From NCBI GenBank assembly GCA_019262145.1, contig CP076745.1, positions 431,093 to 495,092 on the forward strand: 64,000 bases of DNA. Direction: 5' to 3'. Under the pieces are notes generated by a model. The model was not told the DNA's origin and did no database searches. It worked only from the letters and a program-made list of their open reading frames with translations. This document shows positions 44,801 through 52,742 of this stretch, one piece after another. The stretch is from Candidatus Methanogranum gryphiswaldense. GTDB lineage: Archaea; Thermoplasmatota; Thermoplasmata; Methanomassiliicoccales; Methanomethylophilaceae. Positions within the stretch are counted from its first letter, which is position 1. Each line of letters opens with the position of its first letter. The translations under genes and the position numbers were made by a program.

Positions 44801-46009
44801 GGTACCAGTCTTCAAATAACAGCCAATATGAATGCAGGATATCATTTCACTTCTTGGTCTGGTACTATTGTCAGCACGGTCAATCCGTTGACGATCTCCA
44901 GTGTTGATAGTAATGTAAATATAACGGCATCATCGTCAATAGATGTCTTCACAGTTACATTAAGCAAAGACGCTCACATTTCCAATATTACTTATACTTT
45001 GAATGGCGGAACATCAAAGAATTACACTGTACCGTTCACTGTGAATTACGGTGACAATCTGACAATCAAGGCAGTCGCAGATTCTGGTTATTATTTTGTC
45101 CAGTGGGCGTCTGGGGTTACAGACAATCCATTGACAATCACAGATATTACTTCCAACATAAGCTATACTGCGACATCATCAATGGATGCTTTCACGGTCA
45201 CATTAAGCAAGGATTCTAACATCTCCGGTATAACTTATACTTTGAATGGCGGAGTGCCACAGAACTATACTGTACCGTTCGCTGTGGATTACGGTGATGA
45301 TCTGACGGTTACCGCGATAATGAATTTTGGCTACAATTTCAATACTTGGTCAGGTACAATTACAAGTACGGATAATCCCCTATCAATAGATCTGGTATCG
45401 AATGTAAGTCTGATAGCATCTGCCAGTCCAGATACAAGTACAGTAACATTCGTGGGTAATTATTCAGAGTCCACGTATTCTGTGAGCATAACAGAGACAT
45501 ATGGAACTGCATATGTTTTGCCAGAGGACGATCCGACGAGAGACGGATATAATTTTGCAGGGTGGTATACTTCGTCTACCGGAGGCACCCAGGTCACCAG
45601 TCAGACAGTTGTGTACACTACGGGGGATAAAACCCTGTACGCACATTGGACAGCGCATTCTGGCGGTAATGTGGACATAGGTAAGATAATACCCTGGCTC
45701 ATAGCATTGTTTGCGATATTGGTGATTGCTGCATACCTCATAAACAGATATCTAATTGGAAAGAGAAAGTACAAAGTGATGTTCGATGCGAACGGAGGTA
45801 CTGGAAAGATGAAGGACCAGTCCTTTATGTTCGATTCGTCTCAGGGCATATCCAACAATGCTTTCACAAGACCGGGATACGCATTCATGGGGTGGTCAAC
45901 AACGCCTACTGGGTCTGTTATATACAGTAATGGACAGAGTGTTGAGAATCTCATTCCTGTCGGTGAGAAGAGTATAACGCTGTATGCAGTGTGGGAACCA
46001 GGCAACTGA
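41879..46009 (+). CDS. Giant surface protein: BspA repeats, eight InlB-like repeats, TM
   Basis: 1376 residues. Signal peptide at about residues 18-42 after a basic N-terminus. Residues about 110-380 are BspA-type LRR_5 units ('TIGSYAFYECEDL', 'TIGDNAFYDCDDL'). Then come a bacterial beta-repeat and eight divergent InlB B-repeats of about 80 residues (DNA 43487-45440, period about 240-243 bp; each opens like 'FTVTLNKDAHVSSITYTLNGG'), and a Listeria-Bacteroides module ('YNFAGWYTSSTGGTQV'). A TM helix ('IIPWLIALFAILVIAAYLI') is followed by another Listeria-Bacteroides module ('YAFMGWSTTPTGSVIY') at the very C-terminus, which by topology would be cytoplasmic. ATG 41879 is chosen because it precedes the basic signal region; the leader is long. 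Likely adhesin. Confidence 0.8.
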   Translation: MVNPKKGTVVRSSSFTSGRKKAMVFLVALISCAVFANVLIDDSDVSSADDSAGSIFDVDGVEYKVISDSNVEIVDISDDLSALTINSTVTNTTWEWYHWVSKTYNITSAADDAFVYGESLTSITVSGNTNFSSADGILYNSSGSELLCYPMAKAGTSYSIPTTVSGIGPYAFCGCDNLETVTIGSNVNSMGDYAFYNCENIETVTIGSGLTTIGNYAFYDCNDMGTLIVDSNITTIGSYAFYECEDLYTAKIGSDVVLETGMVKISPSVTMIGSYSFSECDKIQNLQIGVPIGTSAITIGDNAFYDCDDLTNVVMGCSVQIIGDDSFHNCVSLKAVVIPTSVSKIGSHAFISTSLKAVAIPSTTNVSSSAFDLTLLGGPWEIYYGGDHIMAAVLSCGSTYDLGSDNHYTLTVVPETGYGINSYVYTGDSSDISRVGDTNVWNISSGSMSAGGHKVTFTTGVLSYNITTSVQNGTISPSVTLNYGGSATIAYSSSIGYHLVSVIVDGVLVTGHDSSYTFNNVTANHTISVVYSVDTYVVTLDKDAHVSNISYSLNDGALQNYTVPLSLKYGDKLSIVATTDPGYHFVQWATGVTANPLVIASVNANINYVATSSIDTFTVTLNKDANISSIVYTLNGGTTQTYVSPISVSHGDNLNLYATSGTGYHFVQWATGVTDNPLTIHDVTANITYTATSSIDTFTVTLNKDAHVSSMAYTLNGSSHNYTVPFTVNYGDVLILTASLDTGYFFVQWATGVTANPLTISSVNSNINYTATSSKEVLTVTLNKDDHISGITYTVNGGASQTYTAQFTVNYGDDLKITASVDPGYNFIQWAPGVTSNPLTITDVTSNISYTAISHVENLTITVSKDAHVSSITYTVNGGASQTYIAPFTVDYGDNVLITANMETGYYFLAWSGTIVSTTNPLPINVVTDVNISATSSMHVFTISLDKDAHVSSITYKVNGGASQTYTAPFNVSYGTSLQITANMNAGYHFTSWSGTIVSTVNPLTISSVDSNVNITASSSIDVFTVTLSKDAHISNITYTLNGGTSKNYTVPFTVNYGDNLTIKAVADSGYYFVQWASGVTDNPLTITDITSNISYTATSSMDAFTVTLSKDSNISGITYTLNGGVPQNYTVPFAVDYGDDLTVTAIMNFGYNFNTWSGTITSTDNPLSIDLVSNVSLIASASPDTSTVTFVGNYSESTYSVSITETYGTAYVLPEDDPTRDGYNFAGWYTSSTGGTQVTSQTVVYTTGDKTLYAHWTAHSGGNVDIGKIIPWLIALFAILVIAAYLINRYLIGKRKYKVMFDANGGTGKMKDQSFMFDSSQGISNNAFTRPGYAFMGWSTTPTGSVIYSNGQSVENLIPVGEKSITLYAVWEPGN
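43487..45440 (+). repeat. Eight tandem InlB-like coding repeats
   Basis: Eight in-frame units of about 240-243 bp starting near 43487, 43730, 43973, 44213, 44459, 44700, 44947 and 45193. Units have diverged (unlike the near-identical array at 58.5-60.4 kb), with units 5 and 6 carrying a variant ending ('SGTIVST.NPL') also used in unit 8. Confidence 0.75.
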
Positions 46010-46132
46010 TTCTCAACTCAAACATTTTTTAAAAAACTATTTTCTTTTATTACACAATTTATATTTTTTTGAGTGATCGAATCTAATAAGAATATGATTG
46101 GAAAGTGTTTATTTCAATAGGTTTTGTAATTC

Positions 46133-46780
46133 TCAAAGATGTCTGATGAGTTCGTAAGGAGTGACCTGAATGGCCTTCTTTGCTTCTTCTTTGGTGAGTC
46201 CGGCACCCAATGCTACTGTCCACGCGGCCTTCTCATCCATGAGATTTTCTGGTGCATGCGTGTCTGAATTGATGACCATCATGGCACCTGCTTTCCTTGC
46301 CATGTTCACTACATGTCCGTTGGTGATGTTGTGTCCCATCCTCCCCGTTATCTCAAGTACGACGCCGTTCTTGGCTGCGATCTCAGCCTCTTCTAGCGTT
46401 ATGAATCCAGGATGTGCCAGTATATCGATATCAGGGTTTTCGACCGAGGCCCTGTTGGTTCCAGGCATCACCGGTTCGGTTACTGTTTCTCCGTGAACGA
46501 CTATCCATTCCGCCCCATAATATCTCGCTTTTTTTGCTATCTCAGCGATCTTGTTGGGAGGTACATGGGTGATCTCCACTCCTGGAATGACTTTGATATA
46601 ATCTTCACAGAGGTCGATTGCTTTTACTATATTGGTGACCACGAATTCTACATTCGTCACATCAACATGGTCCGTTATGGCAATGGCATCGTGTCCTAGG
46701 TCCATCGCCCTTCTTACAAGTTCGGAGGGTATAAGCTCCCCGTCACTGAATATCGTATGTGAATGAAGGTCAACTCTCAT
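46133..46780 (-). CDS. PHP-family histidinol-phosphate phosphatase-like protein
   Basis: 215 residues. The PHP metal-binding motifs are '[13 protein letters not shown]' (residues 3-15), 'AITDHVD', 'GVEITHV', 'VHGET', 'ILAHPGFI' and 'INSDTHAP'. It is the last gene of a minus-strand run hisB-hisF-hisIE-php and overlaps hisIE by 4 bp, so it probably supplies histidinol phosphate phosphatase activity, which is otherwise missing. The same fold also serves nucleases and other phosphatases; the operon is the main argument. Confidence 0.8.
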   Translation of the reverse strand: MRVDLHSHTIFSDGELIPSELVRRAMDLGHDAIAITDHVDVTNVEFVVTNIVKAIDLCEDYIKVIPGVEITHVPPNKIAEIAKKARYYGAEWIVVHGETVTEPVMPGTNRASVENPDIDILAHPGFITLEEAEIAAKNGVVLEITGRMGHNITNGHVVNMARKAGAMMVINSDTHAPENLMDEKAAWTVALGAGLTKEEAKKAIQVTPYELIRHL

Positions 46781-47379
46781 TGTCTCCTCTCCGCCAATTT
46801 CTCATATGTCTTTGACAGATCTATGTCCTTGTCGACTATTGCGACCATTGTGTGGTAGATCATGTCTGCTAGTTCTCCGGCGATCTCGTCTTCCTTATCG
46901 TCCTTTATCGCAAGTACGAATTCAGTGGATTCTTCCACGATCTTCTTGCACATCTTCGTCTCGTCTTTGAACAATTTGCATGTGTAACTCTCATCCGAAG
47001 GGTTCTCTTTGCGGTCCCTGATCACTCTCAGAAGTTCGGGGAGTATCTCGGCAGTACGTTCCGGATTGCCCTGTATGGTCTTATAGAAACAGGACGGGGC
47101 GCCAGTATGGCATGCGACGCCTGTTTGTTCCACACGTACTAGGAGGGTATCGTCATCGCAGTCTGTTTGGATCGAGACTATCCTTTGGACGTGTCCGGAT
47201 TCCTCGCCTTTCTTCCAGAGTTTCTGTCTGCTTCTTGACCAGAAGTGCGTGTATCCTGTTGTCTTCATGAGTTCGAAGGCCTCTTCGTTGGCCCATGCGA
47301 CCATCAGGACCTCATTCGTCTTGTAGTCTTGAACGATCACAGGTATCAGTCCCTTCTCATCGTATACGAGTTCGGTCAT
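46777..47379 (-). CDS. hisIE: Bifunctional phosphoribosyl-AMP cyclohydrolase / PR-ATP pyrophosphatase
   Basis: 200 residues. HisI domain (about 1-115) with '[15 protein letters not shown]', '[20 protein letters not shown]', and metal residues in 'TDCDDDTLL' and '[11 protein letters not shown]'. HisE domain (about 120-200) with '[16 protein letters not shown]' and '[11 protein letters not shown]'. Steps two and three of histidine synthesis in one chain, a common fusion. ATG 47379 overlaps the hisF stop by 4 bp; longer frames upstream are not coding. Confidence 0.94.
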   Translation of the reverse strand: MTELVYDEKGLIPVIVQDYKTNEVLMVAWANEEAFELMKTTGYTHFWSRSRQKLWKKGEESGHVQRIVSIQTDCDDDTLLVRVEQTGVACHTGAPSCFYKTIQGNPERTAEILPELLRVIRDRKENPSDESYTCKLFKDETKMCKKIVEESTEFVLAIKDDKEDEIAGELADMIYHTMVAIVDKDIDLSKTYEKLAERRQ

Positions 47380-48128
47380 CTTACAGGGACCCCCATGTCC
47401 TTGAGATATTCCTTCACTTCTCCAACTGTGTGTTGGTTGTAATGGAATATCGATGCCGCAAGTGCAGCCGAGGCGTTGGTTTGTGCAAAGACATCGTATA
47501 TGTGTTCGATGGTTCCGCATCCTCCGGAAGCGATCACAGGTATGCTGACCTCTTCCGCTATCACTCTGGTAAGCGGTATATCGTATCCGTTCTTCACGCC
47601 GTCGCAATCCATGGAGGTGAGCAGTATCTCTCCCGCACCCAGGTCCTCTGCTTTTTTTGCCCAATCTATGGCATTCAAGCCTGTGGACCTTGTCCCTCCG
47701 TGGGAGAAGACCTCCCAGTGGTCGCCGACACGTTTGGCATCTATCGCCACCACTACGCATTGGCTTCCGAATTTGCTTGCTGAATCGGTTATGATGTTAG
47801 GATTTGCGATCGCTGCTGAGTTGACTGAGACCTTGTCGGCTCCTGCGGAAAGAGCATCATGCATGTCCTGTGCGGTCCTTATGCCTCCCCCGACGGTAAG
47901 TGGCACGAAGACCCTCTTAGCTGTCTCTTCCACCATATCTAACATGGTCTGTCTGGATTCCAGTGATGCAGTGATGTCCAGGAAGGTTATCTCGTCTGCT
48001 CCTTGTTTGCTGTATTCCTCTGCAAGGTCAGGAGGGTATCCCATGTCCTTAAGATTTTGAAAGTTTACACCTTTCACTACTTTTCCGTTCTTTACATCCA
48101 GACATGGAATGATCCTTTTCGTGAGCAT
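47376..48128 (-). CDS. hisF: Imidazole glycerol phosphate synthase cyclase subunit
   Basis: 250 residues, TIM barrel. Starts '[23 protein letters not shown]' with the catalytic aspartate in 'PCLDV' and the second in 'TSMDCDG'; 'VGGGIRT' and '[10 protein letters not shown]' are the phosphate-binding loops. Partners HisH, whose gene is 15 kb away at 63040. Abuts hisB with no gap. Confidence 0.95.
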   Translation of the reverse strand: MLTKRIIPCLDVKNGKVVKGVNFQNLKDMGYPPDLAEEYSKQGADEITFLDITASLESRQTMLDMVEETAKRVFVPLTVGGGIRTAQDMHDALSAGADKVSVNSAAIANPNIITDSASKFGSQCVVVAIDAKRVGDHWEVFSHGGTRSTGLNAIDWAKKAEDLGAGEILLTSMDCDGVKNGYDIPLTRVIAEEVSIPVIASGGCGTIEHIYDVFAQTNASAALAASIFHYNQHTVGEVKEYLKDMGVPVR

Positions 48129-48680
48129 TCACTTCACCTTCACGCTGTCTTTGGTGCTGAGCTCCGTGTCCCTCGGGACGACAGCGGTCTTGAGTGCGGT
48201 TCCCATTGTCTTGAAGGAAGCCTCGATGATGTGGTGCTCATCGAATCCTCTGATCTGCAGTATGTGCAGTGTCATCCCCGCGGACATCGCGAAACTTCTG
48301 AAGAAGTGGTGGTATAGCGGATCGGGGCAGTCGATCTCAGCATACGGGCGGTCCACTATGTCAAGGGATGTCATTATGAGGGCATCATCCATGGCCAGCG
48401 TTGAAGTGGCCATTCTGGTGATCGGTGTTGTTCCGAGCGCCTGCTTGAATGCTTGTCCCAGAGTGATGGCTACATCTTCGATGAGGTGGTGTTCGTTATC
48501 TCCAGACGCATCCATCTTTATGTCGAACGATGCATATCTTGCGAGGGTCTCCACCATGTGTTTGAGGAATTGAACGTCGGTCACGACATCGAAATTGCCC
48601 TTACCGTCAATGTTCAGCTCTATGGAGACCTTGGTCTCCCTGGTGCTGCGTTCTATCTTTGCTGCCCTTTTTACTGTCAT
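48129..48680 (-). CDS. hisB: Imidazoleglycerol-phosphate dehydratase
   Basis: 183 residues. Single-domain IGPD; manganese-binding histidine motifs are visible in 'FLKHMVETLARY' (family: D.H..HH type), 'DNEHHLIEDVAITLGQAF' and 'GFDEHHIIEASFKTMGTAL'. ATG 48680 ('MTVKRAAKIERSTRETKV') is chosen over an upstream in-frame codon because it matches the family start. First gene of the four-gene his run. Confidence 0.95.
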   Translation of the reverse strand: MTVKRAAKIERSTRETKVSIELNIDGKGNFDVVTDVQFLKHMVETLARYASFDIKMDASGDNEHHLIEDVAITLGQAFKQALGTTPITRMATSTLAMDDALIMTSLDIVDRPYAEIDCPDPLYHHFFRSFAMSAGMTLHILQIRGFDEHHIIEASFKTMGTALKTAVVPRDTELSTKDSVKVK

Positions 48681-49172
48681 GATAACAAGATTGAGTACGG
48701 CATGGCTATATAAAAACAATATTCTCGTGTGTGTTTATATGGATAGAAATTGTTTGTTCATTTGTTGATTCATTGTATTTGCATGGGGTGGGTGATCTGG
48801 TAATTCTAAACTTTTTATTGTTTGATTAGTTATCATATTACAGCCATATAATGTGGAATATTTCACAAAAATATGACGTAATTATGTGATATATTGCACA
48901 TTTTTATAATATAATTTCAAATTCTCACGAGAATGAGGCCCATGAAATTCTATGAGTTCTTAGCAATTAAACGCAGAATCGTTGTGTGTTGTCTTTAAGC
49001 GGGCAAATCACAGGAACTTGGATACGCCGTGGAAGGGGAGGGGGAGGGCAAGAGAATCATTGATGCAATAGATGCAACAAAAAAATCAGATCGGTCTTAG
49101 ATACAATTAATTTATGATTTTTGAGGTAAAGTTATAATTTTGAGCTGTTATAGGTGTCTGAGCGGATTCAAT
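48681..49172. other. Divergent intergenic region with possible gene remnant
   Basis: About 490 bp between hisB (minus) and an ABC ATPase (plus). It holds AT-rich promoter-like DNA at 48820-48925. At 48948-49099 the plus strand reads like protein in one frame ('MKFYEFLAIKRRIVVCCL', a TAA, then 'AGKSQELGYAVEGEGEGKRI' and on to TAG), including a purine-rich ggaaggggagggggaggg run. This could be the remnant of a small gene, but no family is recognised. Confidence 0.35.
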
Positions 49173-50039
49173 ATGTCGAGCATTATAGAGGCCAAGGGAC
49201 TTGTGAAAAGATTTGGTGATTTTATAGCCGTGGACGGTGTATCCATCACAGTCGAAAAGGGCGAGATATTTGGATTTCTCGGACAGAATGGTGCGGGCAA
49301 GACAACGACCATTCGCATGTTGACAACACTTTTGAAGCCTGATGAGGGCACGATCGTGATCGGTGGGCATGATGCCTCAAAAGAACCGATGGAGGTCAAG
49401 AGCATGATAGGTATATGTCCTCAGCATATCAGTCTCGACAAGGACATATCGCTCTATGAGAACATACGTTATAAATCGATGCTTCTCGGAATGTCAAAGA
49501 AAGATGCAACAGCTCGCATAGAAGAATTGACGGAACTCATGGGCCTGGAACCGTACATGGATAGGATAGCGTACAATCTTTCAGGCGGTTGCAAGAGGAA
49601 GGGAGTGATAGTTTGTTCCATTTTGCATCAACCGAAGGTCCTGTTCCTAGATGAACCGACCTCCGGCCTAGATACCCAGTCAAGGCATTTACTTTGGGAA
49701 TTGATACGCATTTTGAAGGAAAAAGGTACGACCGTGATCTTGACAACCCATTACATCGAAGAGGCGGAGGCACTAAGTGACAAGATCGCAATAATCAGTC
49801 ATGGAAAGATCGTGTTGGAAGGCACCCCTGATGAACTGTGCCACAATATAGGGAAATGGACCGTTGAGTACATAGATGAGAATGAGGTCAGATGTTTCAA
49901 GTATTTCAATGAAAGAAAGGAGGCGTCTGAGTTTTTCGATACATGTGGTGACCCTGAAAGGACACTGCTCAGGAAGACCCATTTGGAGGATGTTTTCCTG
50001 GAGACCACTGGAAGAGACAATTTCCAGGAGGATGCATGA
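49173..50039 (+). CDS. ABC transporter ATP-binding protein (ABC-2 exporter type)
   Basis: 288 residues. Walker A 'GFLGQNGAGKTTTIRML' (about residues 37-53), signature 'LSGGCKRKGVI' (Cys where Gln/Met is usual), Walker B 'VLFLDEPTSGLD', switch 'LTTHYIEEAE'. The C-terminal extension after about residue 215 is typical of DrrA/NodI-like multidrug or antibiotic exporters. ATG 49173 begins 'MSSIIEAKGLVKRFG'. It overlaps the permease gene by 4 bp. Substrate unknown. Confidence 0.9.
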   Translation: MSSIIEAKGLVKRFGDFIAVDGVSITVEKGEIFGFLGQNGAGKTTTIRMLTTLLKPDEGTIVIGGHDASKEPMEVKSMIGICPQHISLDKDISLYENIRYKSMLLGMSKKDATARIEELTELMGLEPYMDRIAYNLSGGCKRKGVIVCSILHQPKVLFLDEPTSGLDTQSRHLLWELIRILKEKGTTVILTTHYIEEAEALSDKIAIISHGKIVLEGTPDELCHNIGKWTVEYIDENEVRCFKYFNERKEASEFFDTCGDPERTLLRKTHLEDVFLETTGRDNFQEDA

Positions 50040-50797
50040 ATTCTGTCTCGAGGTTCCTGGTATACTCATATCGTGTATCCTGGGGGGACCTTTGCGCAAT
50101 AAAAAGGACCATGTTGTCCATTCTTGTGACATGTCTCGTCATACCGATATTGTACCTTGTCGGTTTCGGATATGGTCTGGGCAGTGGTATGACCGTCGAG
50201 GGTTACGACTACGTGGCATTTCTTTTTCCAGGTATAATTGCTATGACAACTCTCACTGCATGTTTCACTTTCACTTCTTCGAAGATAACAATTCAGAAGT
50301 CATTTTACAAATGTATCGATGAGATGCTTCTTTGCCCCATCCCTATATCTTCGATGGTCGTCGGTAAGGCCATCATGGGAGTGATACGCGGGCTGCTGAG
50401 TTGTACAATATTGATAGTAATGGCAACGCTGGTTTCTGACGATTTCCGTCTTTCGTTATCATTGGTATTGGTTGTTATACTCTGTTGTTTTGTATTTTCA
50501 TTCCTGGGTGTTGCTACCGGGCTGATAGCAAGGAACCATACCGACGTGACCTTGTTCAGCGGGTTGATAATAACGCCGATGACGTTCCTCTGCGGAACTG
50601 TATTCTCTTTGCAGGCATTGCCACAGGCGGTCAGGTACGTGGTGGATGCTCTGCCTCTCACGCACGCTGTGAACGTAATAAGGGCGTTATCGTTGGGACA
50701 GGAGTTCCCATGGGCGTCATTGGCTGTAATTCTGGGATTCGGGATAGCATTCTATTCGATCGCATATTACATCATAAAAAGAGGGAACATATCGTGA
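50036..50797 (+). CDS. ABC-2 type transporter permease
   Basis: 253 residues with six TM segments and the ABC-2 family motif region near the fifth segment ('FLCGTVFSLQALPQAVRYVVDALPLTHAVNVIRAL' spread over residues about 183-217). Pairs with the ATPase upstream (4-bp overlap) to form an exporter of the DrrAB type. It ends 70 bp before the convergent cbiC gene with a stem-loop between. Confidence 0.88.
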   Translation: MNSVSRFLVYSYRVSWGDLCAIKRTMLSILVTCLVIPILYLVGFGYGLGSGMTVEGYDYVAFLFPGIIAMTTLTACFTFTSSKITIQKSFYKCIDEMLLCPIPISSMVVGKAIMGVIRGLLSCTILIVMATLVSDDFRLSLSLVLVVILCCFVFSFLGVATGLIARNHTDVTLFSGLIITPMTFLCGTVFSLQALPQAVRYVVDALPLTHAVNVIRALSLGQEFPWASLAVILGFGIAFYSIAYYIIKRGNIS

Positions 50798-50836
50798 AGA
50801 AGGAGTTTTCACCGCGAGGTTGGAAAGAATAAAATT

Positions 50837-50857
50837 GCCGTCCGTGTGACGGACGGC
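50837..50857 (-). terminator. 8-bp GC stem between convergent genes
   Basis: GCCGTCCG-TGTGA-CGGACGGC. Read on the minus strand it begins 11 bp after the cbiC stop and is followed by AATTTTATT, so it mainly fits cbiC termination, but it could also stop the ABC operon from the other side. Confidence 0.7.
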
Positions 50858-50867
50858 TGTCAAAAGA

Positions 50868-51497
50868 TCAAACTTCGTCTTTGTAGTAAAGCATCGCGTT
50901 GCAGATGGTGGCAGCTATATTGCTTCCGCCCTTCCTTCCGCGTGCGATGATGTGTGGGGTATTAGTCTTCATGATGAGGTCCTTTGATTCGATGACATTC
51001 ACGAATCCAACGGGCACACCTATTATCAATGTGGGCTTGAGGCCTTCTTCCCTGATGAGTCTTTCAAGTTCCAATAGGGCTGTGGGTGCATTTCCAACAG
51101 CGAATATCACAGGCTTTTTGAGTTTTGCTCCTTTTTCCATGCAAACTGTGGCCCTGGTGCATCCTCTTTCTTTCGCATCATTGACAACATCGTCATCGCT
51201 GATGAAACAGTGGACCTCTCCACCATATTGTTTCAACTTTGTTTTGTTGATCCCGGCAGCGGCCATCTTTGTATCGGTGACTATGTCAGCTCCGGTTCTC
51301 AAGGCTTTTATGCCGATCTGTACTGCATTTTTTGAGAATACCAGATTGTCGTAGTAATCAAAATCTGCTGAAGTGTGTATACATCTTTTCAGAACAGATA
51401 ACTGAGGTTCAGGAAGTGTTCTTTCTTCCAATTCCTTGGTGATGATCTCCATGCTCCTTTTTTCAATGTCCTCAGGTTTTATTATATCGAATGTCAT
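50868..51497 (-). CDS. cbiC: Cobalt-precorrin-8 methylmutase
   Basis: 209 residues. Moves the methyl group from C11 to C12 to give cobyrinic acid. The catalytic histidine is H41 in 'RCIHTSADFDY'; 'TDTKMAAAGI', 'AVGNAPTALLELERLI' and 'GVPVGFVNVIESK' are family landmarks. It is transcribed away from cbiD, and the pair shares a 114-bp regulatory gap containing TTGG-N9-CCAA. Confidence 0.94.
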   Translation of the reverse strand: MTFDIIKPEDIEKRSMEIITKELEERTLPEPQLSVLKRCIHTSADFDYYDNLVFSKNAVQIGIKALRTGADIVTDTKMAAAGINKTKLKQYGGEVHCFISDDDVVNDAKERGCTRATVCMEKGAKLKKPVIFAVGNAPTALLELERLIREEGLKPTLIIGVPVGFVNVIESKDLIMKTNTPHIIARGRKGGSNIAATICNAMLYYKDEV

Positions 51498-51572
51498 TTT
51501 TTATTTCTCCAGAATCTTTATCCTCTGTCAAACGGTACTGTACGATAGTAACGCTAAATAGTAGAGGTTGCA

Positions 51573-51603
51573 CCAACTATATAAGTTGGCTGATATATCC
51601 AAG
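51573..51603. promoter_or_regulatory. Shared cbiC/cbiD promoter with TTGG-N9-CCAA operator
   Basis: CCAAC-TATATAA-GTTGG (51573-51589) surrounds a symmetric TATA element usable in both directions, and the right arm begins GTTGG-N9-CCAAG (51585-51603). For cbiD the TATA centre is about 30 bp before ATG 51612, so its transcript is nearly leaderless. The TTGG-N9-CCAA spacing equals that of the other cobalt-gene operators. Confidence 0.7.
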
Positions 51604-51611
51604 TTGATGTC

Positions 51612-52742
51612 ATGATGGACGACGATAGAATATTTGTCGAGGGTAAAGAATTAAGGTGCGGATATACAACTGGCACATGTGCAGCGGCAGCATCGAAGGC
51701 CGCATCCATTATGCTTTTAGGCGGAGACAGGATAAATTCCGTTGTTATCATCGTACCCAGTGGAAAAGAATTATGTCTAGGTATAGAAGATATAACGATA
51801 ACCAACGATCAAGTGATCTGCGCTGTAAAGAAGGACGGCGGAGATGATATAGATGTCACGGATGGCACATTGATATATTCCGCGGTCAGAAAGAGGGATG
51901 ACGGGAAGATCATTCTAGACGGTGGTGAAGGGGTCGGCAGGGTCACAAGAAAAGGACTTGATCAACCAATCGGTAATGCCGCTATAAATCGTATTCCCAG
52001 ATCAATGATATTGGAAGCTATGAACGATGCTGCCGAATCCTTCGGTTGGAAGGGAGGGTTGGAAGCAACGATCCAAGTACCAGACGGTGCAGAGATAGCT
52101 AAAAGAACGTTTAACCCCAATCTGGGTATTGTTGGTGGAATATCCATACTCGGCACGTCGGGTATTGTCAGACCTATGAGCGAGAAGGCCCTGGTAGATA
52201 CGATAAGGACCGAAATGAGGATGTATTTTGCAGAAGGTCACAGGTATCTGCTTTTCGTTCCCGGTAATTATGGGCAGGATTATTCTGATAATATGGACGA
52301 CATAGGTTCTGCAGTGGCCGTCAAGATAAGTAATTTCTTGGGTGAATCTTTGGATTATGCGGTTGAACTAGGGGTGGAAGGTATCCTTTTGGTCGGTAAC
52401 ATCGGCAAGCTCGTCAAGGTCGCTGGAGGAATAATGAACACCCATTCTAGAAATGCGGATTGCAGGATGGAGATACTGTCTGCGTATACTGTGGTGGCAG
52501 GCGGGGATGCAGACACTGCCAGAAAGATAATGGACGCGGTCACCACCGAAGCAGCGCTGGATATTCTGAAAGAAGCAGGTCTGATGAATAAGGTGATGTA
52601 TTTATTGGCGGAGAGAATAGAGTTCCACATGATGCACCGTGTGGGCGGTAAGCTGAAGGTCGGTGCGGTCATGTTCTCTTCCACTTATGGAAGATTATGC
52701 GAATCGGGCAATGCCTCCGATATCATGAAGGAGTTGATGTGA
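51612..52742 (+). CDS. cbiD: Cobalt-precorrin-5B C1-methyltransferase
   Basis: 376 residues. SAM-dependent methylation of C1 in the anaerobic route; CbiD is not a tetrapyrrole methylase but its own family. The N-terminal 'LRCGYTTGTCAAAASKAA' is diagnostic; 'GEGVGRVTRKGLDQPIG' and 'LVGNIGKLVKVAGGIMNTHS' follow. Two adjacent ATGs (51612, 51615) can start it. Its TGA overlaps the cbiG start (TGATG). Confidence 0.94.
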   Translation: MMDDDRIFVEGKELRCGYTTGTCAAAASKAASIMLLGGDRINSVVIIVPSGKELCLGIEDITITNDQVICAVKKDGGDDIDVTDGTLIYSAVRKRDDGKIILDGGEGVGRVTRKGLDQPIGNAAINRIPRSMILEAMNDAAESFGWKGGLEATIQVPDGAEIAKRTFNPNLGIVGGISILGTSGIVRPMSEKALVDTIRTEMRMYFAEGHRYLLFVPGNYGQDYSDNMDDIGSAVAVKISNFLGESLDYAVELGVEGILLVGNIGKLVKVAGGIMNTHSRNADCRMEILSAYTVVAGGDADTARKIMDAVTTEAALDILKEAGLMNKVMYLLAERIEFHMMHRVGGKLKVGAVMFSSTYGRLCESGNASDIMKELM

